Under the pieces are notes generated by a model, which was not told the origin of the DNA, ran no database searches, and saw nothing but the letters and a program-made list of their open reading frames with translations. The position numbers were made by a program, and so were the translations under genes. A stretch of 18,829 nucleotides of DNA from Prevotella sp. UBA4339 (GTDB taxonomy: Bacteria > Bacteroidota > Bacteroidia > Bacteroidales > Bacteroidaceae): positions 7,338 through 26,166 of the forward strand of contig DGTJ01000114.1 in assembly GCA_002393725.1 (NCBI GenBank), read 5' to 3'. Every line of letters begins with the position of its first letter. Position 1 is the first letter of the stretch. Shown here piece after piece: positions 7,725 through 13,787 of the stretch.

Positions 7725-9129
7725 CGCGGCCTGGTTTTAGTTGTGCTGCATCGTCGAAACAGAGTATCGCATTGCAGAGAGTTGCAGCAAGGTTGGAACC
7801 GCCCTTACGGCCTTCGACGATTATCTTTGGAATATCCTTGAAGGGCTTCACCATGTGCTTCGACTCTCTGACATGTACAAACCCCACCGGTGCAGCGATG
7901 ATACCGGCAGGACTGGCCTTGCCCTTACGGATCAGGTCGCAGAGTTCCATCAGTGCCGTGGGTGCATTGCCAAAGGCGAAGAGGGCGTCGGGACGCTCTT
8001 CTACTGCCAGACGGATGCCTGCCTGAGTGCGGGTGATGCCCTTCTCTGCTGCCATCTCAGCCACTCGGGGGTCGGAGAGATAGCATTTGGCTTCGACACC
8101 AAGACGCTGGAGAGCTCCCTTGCGGATGCCGCTGGTAACCATCGTGACATCGCTGACGATGGTCTTCAATGAACCGTCCTTTACCTTATTATATAATGTT
8201 TCCACGGCTCCCTCGTCGGTATATAGGATATCCTCCATTTCAAAGTCGGCTGTGGTATGTATGGCATGCAGCAGAGCCCACTTATGGTCGAGGGGCCAGT
8301 CTTTGTGTTTCAGCTCCTTCTCGATGGTAAGGAAGGAGGAGATCATGATGCTTTGGCCGAGGGTCATGGGCCTATCCCCATGACCCTCGGCCCCATGACT
8401 GCCATAATATCCGCGAGGGGTGATGATCTTGCCATTGTAGACATACGATTGGGAGTTGCCGATGATGATTACGGTAAACATATCCACATCCTCAGGGTCG
8501 AAGTCGGAAAGGGTGGTTGTCTTTATCTCCTGCTCATCGCGTCCTGCCTGGCGAACATATCCGACAGGGGTGGTCTCTGCGCGATGCTTCAGGAAGAGCT
8601 CCTGCAGTCGGTACAACTGCCAGTATCTGCCGTGCGACTTGGGATTGTAGACGGCAGTCACGAAGTCTCCTATGGCAGCAGCCGTTATCCGCTTCTCTAT
8701 CACTTCCCAAGGGGTCATCAGGTCGGAGAGTGAGATGATGCACATGTCATGACCGATGGGAGCACCTAAGAGCGATGCTGCCTTCTGGAAAGCAGAGATG
8801 CCGGGCAGGGACTCTATCGCCACATCACCCTGACTGCGTGACATCTCATAGATAAGTGGTGCCATGCCGTAGATGCCGGCATCGCCAGAGGAGATGACTA
8901 CAACCGTCTTACCCTGCCGTGCCAGCTGGAATGCCATTTGGGCGCGTTCGCGCTCCTTTTTCATTCCAGTGTCGATACACTCGCAGCCATCCTTTACCAG
9001 CGACTCGATGAACTGGAAATAGTACTGATAGCCCACGATGGCGTCGGCCTGACTTATAGCCTCCATGACGGCAGGAGTGATGTCTTCTCTGCTGCCCGGT
9101 CCTATACCTGCAATGATGATCTTACCCAT
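7717..9129 (-). CDS. cbiHC: CbiH-CbiC fusion: C17-methyltransferase and precorrin-8X methylmutase
   Basis: This is a 470-residue bifunctional enzyme of anaerobic cobalamin synthesis. The N-terminal half (about 1-240) is the SAM-dependent CbiH/CobJ methyltransferase, which methylates C17 and contracts the ring; GIGPGSRED (8-16), SSGDAGIYGMA (80-90) and LPGISAF (108-114) are its motifs. The C-terminal part (about 262-470) is CbiC/CobH, which moves a methyl group from C11 to C12 to give cobyrinic acid; IHTTADFE holds the expected catalytic His291, and GGSNLAA is near the end. I start it at 9129 (MGKIIIAGIGPG) because the fold begins at once and a promoter lies only 9 bases upstream; the in-frame extension to 9228 crosses that promoter. 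The linker between domains (246-259) is encoded by a perfect DNA hairpin. Confidence 0.95.
   Translation of the reverse strand: MGKIIIAGIGPGSREDITPAVMEAISQADAIVGYQYYFQFIESLVKDGCECIDTGMKKERERAQMAFQLARQGKTVVVISSGDAGIYGMAPLIYEMSRSQGDVAIESLPGISAFQKAASLLGAPIGHDMCIISLSDLMTPWEVIEKRITAAAIGDFVTAVYNPKSHGRYWQLYRLQELFLKHRAETTPVGYVRQAGRDEQEIKTTTLSDFDPEDVDMFTVIIIGNSQSYVYNGKIITPRGYYGSHGAEGHGDRPMTLGQSIMISSFLTIEKELKHKDWPLDHKWALLHAIHTTADFEMEDILYTDEGAVETLYNKVKDGSLKTIVSDVTMVTSGIRKGALQRLGVEAKCYLSDPRVAEMAAEKGITRTQAGIRLAVEERPDALFAFGNAPTALMELCDLIRKGKASPAGIIAAPVGFVHVRESKHMVKPFKDIPKIIVEGRKGGSNLAATLCNAILCFDDAAQLKPGRDV
8355..8392. repeat. Perfect 16-bp inverted repeat inside the cbiH-cbiC linker
   Basis: GGCCGAGGGTCATGGG (8355-8370) and CCCATGACCCTCGGCC (8377-8392) are exact reverse complements around a 6-base loop. 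A further partial copy, CCCATGAC, follows at 8392-8399. The element is read in frame as a Gly/His-rich stretch (GAEGHGDRPMTLGQ) between the methyltransferase and methylmutase domains, and the mRNA would form a very stable stem there. Confidence 0.85.
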
Positions 9130-9138
9130 AACTGACCG

Positions 9139-9146
9139 CAAAGTTA
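9139..9146 (-). promoter_or_regulatory. -7 promoter box for cbiHC-cbiP
   Basis: The minus strand reads TAACTTTG at 9146-9139, matching TAnnTTTG, 9 bases before the cbiHC ATG at 9129. The -33 region around 9167-9170 is not TTTG-like. The predicted leader is only about 5-7 bases, so no riboswitch can act on this transcript. Confidence 0.55.
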
Positions 9147-9164
9147 CGATTTTTTTCTGAAAAA

Positions 9165-9197
9165 GTTGCATAATTATAAAAATTATGTGTATCTTTG
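9165..9197 (+). promoter_or_regulatory. Promoter for the riboswitch-btuB transcript
   Basis: GTTG at 9165-9168, a 21-bp spacer and TATCTTTG at 9190-9197 fit the Bacteroidota pattern. The predicted start, near 9201, coincides with the 5' edge of the cobalamin riboswitch. It lies back to back with the minus-strand cbiHC promoter. Confidence 0.65.
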
Positions 9198-9202
9198 CAG
9201 CC

Positions 9203-9366
9203 GAATTGGTGATGCATGGGTGTTTCATCCGTGCAAGAAAAGGGAATCAGGTTAAAGACCTGAGCAGTACCCGCTACTGTGATCCTCTTTGTGAAAAGTC
9301 TATCAAGAGCCACTGAGCAATCGGGAAGGCAGACTTTTTGAGGAGAGCCAGGAAACCTGCCAGTTT
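9203..9366 (+). promoter_or_regulatory. Cobalamin riboswitch (adenosylcobalamin family)
   Basis: All conserved blocks are present in order: AAAAGGGAATCAGG near 9238-9251, CAGTACCCGCTACTGT (9265-9280), GCCACTG (9309-9315) with GGGAAGGC (9323-9330), and the B12 box AGCCAGGAAACCTGCC (9346-9361). AATTGG (9204-9209) can pair with CCAGTT (9360-9365), with one G-U pair, to form P1. About 65 bases separate the aptamer from the btuB ATG. There is no U-tract, and AAGGA at 9420-9424 is the ribosome binding site, so control is probably at translation: bound B12 would lower btuB expression. The mode of control is inferred. Confidence 0.95.
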
Positions 9367-9430
9367 CTGCGATATAGAAGCGAAAGCCTCGGGAGTTGGG
9401 CTGAGCGGAAAGTATTCTTAAGGATTGTAG

Positions 9431-11644
9431 ATGAGAAGAAAGGCTTCAGATGGGCGAGCTTTGCTCAGGTATCTGCTTTTGCTGTCACTATGGTTATGTA
9501 ACATGGGGGACTCTTTTGTTACACATGCTCGCAGTGTAACAAAAGAACCGCTGTTACAGCATCAGCGGAAGATGAAGGACTCGGTGATGCTCGACAAGGT
9601 GACAATCACCGGCAAGTCCAGAACCCAGCGGTTACGCGAAGGGGCTCTCTCTGTGAATGCCATCGACATCAGCTCGGTGGCGGGCAGCATCAGTTCGCTG
9701 GGAAGACTCGTTGACCGTACTGCTGGCGTGAAGCTGAGAGAAGAGGGCGGGGTAGGCTCCGATTTCGACCTGTCGATCAACGGCATGTCGGGCAACTCCA
9801 TACGCTATTTCATCGACGGCGTTCCCCTCGACACGAAAGGCTCGGGGGTGAATCTGGCTAATCTGCCTGTCAACCTCATCGACCATATCGAGATTTACAA
9901 AGGTGTGGTGCCTACGTGGCTCAGCAGCGATGCCTTGGGCGGTGCTGTCAACATAGTCACCAAGCGCAAGAAGGTGAACTATCTCGACGGCAGCTACGGC
10001 ACGGGCTCATATCATACTCACAAGGCAGACCTCAACGGCCAGTATGTGCTGAAGAACGGTCTGACCATACGCCCCGCCATCGGAGTTAACTACTCCAGGA
10101 ACGACTATATGATGCGAGGCGTGGAGATATGGGACGAAGAGAGCCGGGAGTATAAGCCCGAAGACCGCCGCCGCTTTCATGATGCCTATCTCTCAGCTAT
10201 CGGGCAGCTGGAGGTGGGATTCACCGACAAGTGGTGGGCTGACGAGTTCTTTGTGTCAGTATCATATAATAAGGTAGACAAGGAGATTCAGACTGGTCAG
10301 ATACAGACGAAGGTGGTGGGCGAGGCAGAGCGCCGTTCTGAGGCATGGGGAGTCAGCGCCAGCTATCAGAAGCGCTGTTTCCTGCTGAAAGACCTTACTG
10401 CGAGTCTGGCATTGTCGCACACCTGGGATCATTCGCAGACCATCGATACCGTGTATCGCAAATACGACTGGAACGGCGACTTCATCAAGAGCTCGCGCAA
10501 TGAGATAAACGGCAGGGCCCGCACTCTGCGCCACTATAAGCGACCGCTCACCATCGGGCGTGCCGACCTGAGATACCGTTTCAGCGACGAGCACCTGCTG
10601 AACCTTAGCTATGCCCTCAATCGCACGGGAAACGACCGCTGGGACGATGTGGACAAGACCTTCGAGGCTGCCAACGACATACTGGCAAAGCATATCGTCG
10701 GACTGTCATACAATCAGTCGCTCTTCAACGGCATGCTCAGCAATACCTTCTTCGTGAAGGACTATATAAACCATGTGAGCATCAACCAGACGGACATCCC
10801 TACCGTCACTGGTTCGAGAGACGTGCAGGGCTCATCCACGTCGAATGATCTTGGCGGTGGCGTAGGCATCAAGTTCCAGCCTCTTGAGGCGCTTGCCGTG
10901 AGAGCCAGCTATGAGCACAGTGTGCGCCTGCCGCTGGCAAGAGAGCTGCTGGGCAACGGCACAACCATATATGCCAATGTGGCACTGGAGCCAGAGAAGA
11001 GCGAGAACTTCAATGCAGGCCTCTTCGGAACGCTGAGGAACGACCGGCATACTCTGTCGTATGAGGTGAATGGATTCATTCGTAAGGTTGACAACTACAT
11101 CCAGCCTCAGGTGTCGGAGAAGGAGGGTATGATGCAGTATGTCAACGTGCCAGCCGTGCATATCAAGGGCATTGAGGGAGAGCTGCGCTACGACTGGCAG
11201 CAGCGACTGCAGGTGGTAGGCAATATCACCTGGCAGGATGCCCGCGACCGTCAGGAGTTCAAGGGCGACGGTAAGCCGTCGGTGACGTTCAACAATCATG
11301 TGCCTAACCGTCCCTGGTTCTATGCCTCAGCCGAAGCCCGCTACGACTTCGGGAGCCTTGTCGCTCACCTCCTGCCCCTCACCTCTCACCTCTATGTAGG
11401 CATCGACTATCAGTGGGTTCACTGGTTCTATCTCTCTTGGGAGGGCTATGGTGCCCTCGACACCAAGGCCCGCATACCGGAGAAGAACATCTTCGGTGCC
11501 CAGGCCACCTACTCTTGGAAGAACGAGCGCTACAGCCTTGCACTGAGTTGCGAGAACCTGTTCGACCGGACCATCTACGACAACTATAAGTTGCAGAAGC
11601 CCGGCAGGACCCTGTTTGCAAAATTCAGAATAAACCTGCATTGA
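9431..11644 (+). CDS. btuB: TonB-dependent outer-membrane cobalamin receptor, BtuB-type
   Basis: This 737-residue outer-membrane transporter very likely imports B12 or related corrinoids with TonB energy; the cobalamin riboswitch directly upstream is the main evidence for the substrate. An N-terminal signal sequence (hydrophobic LLRYLLLLSLWL, cleavage near THA at 31-33) precedes a TonB-box-like VMLDKVTITG (52-61). The plug domain spans about 60-178, with FIDGVPLD (127-134), HIEIYKGVVP (152-161) and LGGAVNIVTK (169-178). The rest is a beta-barrel with aromatic strand ends. It lacks the N-terminal carboxypeptidase-regulatory-like domain of SusC-type receptors. AAGGA lies 6 bases before the ATG. 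A heptamer repeat is read in frame at residues 645-654. Heme or siderophore uptake is a less likely alternative. Confidence 0.93.
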   Translation: MRRKASDGRALLRYLLLLSLWLCNMGDSFVTHARSVTKEPLLQHQRKMKDSVMLDKVTITGKSRTQRLREGALSVNAIDISSVAGSISSLGRLVDRTAGVKLREEGGVGSDFDLSINGMSGNSIRYFIDGVPLDTKGSGVNLANLPVNLIDHIEIYKGVVPTWLSSDALGGAVNIVTKRKKVNYLDGSYGTGSYHTHKADLNGQYVLKNGLTIRPAIGVNYSRNDYMMRGVEIWDEESREYKPEDRRRFHDAYLSAIGQLEVGFTDKWWADEFFVSVSYNKVDKEIQTGQIQTKVVGEAERRSEAWGVSASYQKRCFLLKDLTASLALSHTWDHSQTIDTVYRKYDWNGDFIKSSRNEINGRARTLRHYKRPLTIGRADLRYRFSDEHLLNLSYALNRTGNDRWDDVDKTFEAANDILAKHIVGLSYNQSLFNGMLSNTFFVKDYINHVSINQTDIPTVTGSRDVQGSSTSNDLGGGVGIKFQPLEALAVRASYEHSVRLPLARELLGNGTTIYANVALEPEKSENFNAGLFGTLRNDRHTLSYEVNGFIRKVDNYIQPQVSEKEGMMQYVNVPAVHIKGIEGELRYDWQQRLQVVGNITWQDARDRQEFKGDGKPSVTFNNHVPNRPWFYASAEARYDFGSLVAHLLPLTSHLYVGIDYQWVHWFYLSWEGYGALDTKARIPEKNIFGAQATYSWKNERYSLALSCENLFDRTIYDNYKLQKPGRTLFAKFRINLH
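11364..11392. repeat. CTCACCT heptamer repeat inside btuB
   Basis: CTCACCTC occurs at 11364, 11378 and 11385, which is a four-unit 7-base register with the second unit diverged. It encodes residues 645-654 (within LVAHLLPLTSHLYVG), at a turn between predicted barrel strands. Such heptamers look like intergenic rather than coding sequence. Confidence 0.6.
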
Positions 11645-11649
11645 TGAAC

Positions 11650-11691
11650 AATTCTCATTCCACATTCCACGATTTACAATAAACAATTCAC
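11650..11691. repeat. Degenerate ATTCCAC heptamer array after btuB
   Basis: The gap between btuB and the next gene reads as 7-base units: two exact ATTCCAC (11657-11670), then GATTTAC, AATAAAC and AATTCAC. It fills most of the 66-base gap and leaves no clear ribosome binding site for the following gene. The same heptamer occurs at 18096-18130 and, reversed, at 15047-15060 and 18788-18829. Confidence 0.7.
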
Positions 11692-11710
11692 AATATAAAC
11701 TCAAAACAAC

Positions 11711-12184
11711 ATGAAGAAACTTAAATTCTATCTGATGCTCCTGGTGATGCTGACAGCCACCAGTGCGAAGGCAGAGAGCGTGAAGTATCTGGTGTTCAAC
11801 AGCGGAGGCGAGCAGACCGTCATTGCCTTGGCTGATCAGCCAGTGATAACTGTCAGTGAAGGAACTCTTAAAGTGACGGTAGCCGGTGAGGAGAAGCTCT
11901 CGGCAGACCTTTCAAACGGCCTGTCCTACAGTTTCTCGGAGTCAGCCCCAACAGGCATCAAGGAAGTGTTCGACGATGAGTCTTCCCGTCTCTCAGAGGG
12001 ACATGTATATATCACCAATGCCCGTGAAGGTGATGTAGTCCGTGTATTTACTGTCGACGGAAAACTGGTTGCCGCTCAGAGAGTTGGCAATGAAGGAATA
12101 GCCGACATCGACCTGACAGCACTTGGCAAGGGTCTCTACATCGTAAAATCAGCGAAGACAAGTATTAAAGTAATGAACAAATAA
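11711..12184 (+). CDS. Small secreted protein with a T9SS-sorting-like C-terminal domain
   Basis: The 157-residue product has a signal peptide (MKKLKFYLMLLVMLTATSAKA, about 21 residues). After it comes a beta-rich segment (KYLVFNSGGEQTVIALADQP) in a style common in exported Prevotella proteins. The C-terminal 70 residues (VYITNAREGDVVRVFTVDGK, then LGKGLYIVKSAKTSIKVMNK) resemble type IX secretion sorting domains: a beta sandwich with the YIV motif and a basic end. It lies between btuB and the DUF4374-like gene, 8 bases before the latter, so all three are probably one transcript. A role at the cell surface in corrinoid capture is inferred from context only. Confidence 0.65.
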   Translation: MKKLKFYLMLLVMLTATSAKAESVKYLVFNSGGEQTVIALADQPVITVSEGTLKVTVAGEEKLSADLSNGLSYSFSESAPTGIKEVFDDESSRLSEGHVYITNAREGDVVRVFTVDGKLVAAQRVGNEGIADIDLTALGKGLYIVKSAKTSIKVMNK

Positions 12185-12192
12185 AAAAGATT

Positions 12193-13563
12193 ATGAAAAG
12201 ATTTCTACTTACATTAGTTGCTGCAATAAGCCTGTGCCTCGCAGTCAGTGCCCAGACTTATAATATGGTTATCACCAAGACCGACAACTCAACAGTTCTT
12301 ATCCCTGCTGACGAAGTGAAGAACGTCACATTCTATGCAGAGGAACCTATTGCCGACGTACCTCGCCACTTCGACCTCACCGTTACCGTGGGCAAGCAGG
12401 GCGGTATGGGTCGCGACGTGACTACTATCATGCAGAGCCGCAGCTCGCTTACAGAGGGAGCTACTGTAGACTTCAAGAATGTCGGTGCCGAAATCAATGC
12501 CGACTACTCAATGGAGGCTATCGTCAGAGGGAAGTACTACTATCAGGTACCAGTATCAGCCGACCGCTTCGTGAAGCTGCAGTTCAAGGATAATAAGATG
12601 CAGGTGATACAGGCTCAGCCGTTTGTGGCGAACACCTATAAGACTCGTGCCTACTGCCATGCCTGGCTTGGCGACAACACACTGCTCATCATGTCGGCAA
12701 ATGGCGATAAGGACAAGATCGTCTGGACAAAGCTTAACACAGACGATATGACGATACTTTCAGAGGGCACACTGAATATCTCGCTTGCCGACGGCTACGA
12801 TACGTTCACCTCTACCGGCATCGCGGCATATCGTGCTGCCGACAACAAGCTGTTCTATTTCTATTACAACAAGAAAGCCGGAACAACATCGGTGAATGCC
12901 ACTAACGAGCCAAACTTCCACGTAGCCGTTATCAACCCGGAGACAATGGCTGTTGAACAAGACAACATCAATACCGACAAAGTGGCTGAGATGGCTGGAT
13001 CGGCTTACGGAGAACTGCTTCAGAACACAGTCTTCTTCGACGAGGCAGGCAATCTCTATCTTGCTGCCTTCAACCCTGTGACCGTTGACGGCCTGAAGCG
13101 CGAGATAGGAGCCATTCTCCGAATCAAGCCGGGAGAGTATAATTTTGAGGCAGGATATAACGCCTTCCCTGAGAGCGAAGGAAAACTGCTTACCACACAA
13201 TATCTTGGCAACGGAAAGCTGCTGACATACTCTCGCAACGACAATCTGACAAAGACCAGCAAGGGAAAGAAGGCTGTGATGAGTGGTATCGACGACTACA
13301 GCCACTATTACTCTATAGTAGACCTCAATGCAGGCAAGCGCACCCGCATGAGCTTCGATGGTGCAGAGATACCTTACAGCAGCGGTCGCTTCTCACAGCG
13401 CTCGGCTGTTGACCGTGCTGCAGGCAAAGCCTATTTCGGTGTGAACACAGCCGATGCCCAGCCTCAGATTTACGTCTATGACATCAAGACCGGCGAAGTC
13501 GCCAAGGGTATCGATGTGGCAGAAGGCTACTACTTCGAGCAGATACGTATCGTGGAAGACTAA
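12193..13563 (+). CDS. DUF4374-like secreted protein linked to the B12 receptor
   Basis: This is a 456-residue exported protein with a type I signal peptide (MKRFLLTLVAAISLCLAVSA); the cysteine at 15 is not in a proper lipobox. Residues 21-52 (TYNMVITKTDNSTVLIPADE, then VKNVTFYAEE) form a short beta module frequent in Prevotella exported proteins. Residues about 58-456 look like a beta-propeller of the DUF4374 type, with repeated segments such as YCHAWLGDNTLLIMSANGD and AYFGVNTADAQPQIYVYD. DUF4374 genes often accompany TonB receptors. In Bacteroides the surface protein BtuG, also a propeller, hands B12 to BtuB, so this could do a similar job. That function is inferred, and the DUF assignment is from memory of the family style. 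Confidence 0.6.
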   Translation: MKRFLLTLVAAISLCLAVSAQTYNMVITKTDNSTVLIPADEVKNVTFYAEEPIADVPRHFDLTVTVGKQGGMGRDVTTIMQSRSSLTEGATVDFKNVGAEINADYSMEAIVRGKYYYQVPVSADRFVKLQFKDNKMQVIQAQPFVANTYKTRAYCHAWLGDNTLLIMSANGDKDKIVWTKLNTDDMTILSEGTLNISLADGYDTFTSTGIAAYRAADNKLFYFYYNKKAGTTSVNATNEPNFHVAVINPETMAVEQDNINTDKVAEMAGSAYGELLQNTVFFDEAGNLYLAAFNPVTVDGLKREIGAILRIKPGEYNFEAGYNAFPESEGKLLTTQYLGNGKLLTYSRNDNLTKTSKGKKAVMSGIDDYSHYYSIVDLNAGKRTRMSFDGAEIPYSSGRFSQRSAVDRAAGKAYFGVNTADAQPQIYVYDIKTGEVAKGIDVAEGYYFEQIRIVED

Positions 13564-13584
13564 TCAAGTAATCACAAGCGTGTG

Positions 13585-13731
13585 ATGAAATACGTGTATT
13601 ATTATATAATTTTGTTTGTGCTCCTGTGCTCGGTTGACTGCCGGGCGCAGGACACGTCTTTGATGATGGTTCATTTCGGAACCACCTATGATGACACTCG
13701 TCAGAAGACCATCGATGCCATCCCGGAATAA
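13585..13731 (+). pseudogene. cbiK: 3'-truncated cbiK (cobalt chelatase) remnant
   Basis: A 48-codon ORF encodes a signal-peptide-like start (MKYVYYYIILFVLLCSVDC, then RAQ) followed by LMMVHFGTTYDDTRQKTID, the characteristic N-terminus of CbiK-type anaerobic cobalt chelatases, which insert cobalt into sirohydrochlorin. Full CbiK proteins are around 260-300 residues; here a stop comes just after AIPE and none of the next 56 bases before cbiA resembles CbiK in any frame. So most of the gene is missing, not merely frameshifted. A signal peptide suits the exported CbiK type found next to TonB receptors. ATCACA-AGCG-TGTGAT forms a stem at 13571-13586 overlapping the start. Arms at 13717-13725 and 13741-13748 form another stem across the truncation point. 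Confidence 0.75.
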
Positions 13732-13772
13732 CTTTTCTGTCGGGAGGCTATAGTAGTTTGAGATTTATTTCG

Positions 13773-13780
13773 TAATTTTG
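13773..13780 (+). promoter_or_regulatory. -7 promoter box for cbiA
   Basis: TAATTTTG matches TAnnTTTG and lies 7 bases before the cbiA ATG. No TTTG is found at the right distance upstream. If active, it would start the cbiA-cbiET-cbiGF-cbiJ transcript independently of the riboswitch, with a leader of only a few bases. Confidence 0.45.
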
Positions 13781-13787
13781 CAACCAG

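Noticed and set aside
9130..9228. N-terminal extension of CbiHC from an ATG at 9228
   Set aside because: It would add 33 residues ahead of the domain start and cross the promoter and the 5' end of the riboswitch region; the ATG at 9129 starts directly at the conserved first strand.
13717..13748. Terminator after the cbiK remnant
   Set aside because: GCC-A-TCCCG and CGGGAGGC can pair with one bulge, but the loop is 15 bases and no T-tract follows; it may only be a scar of the deletion.
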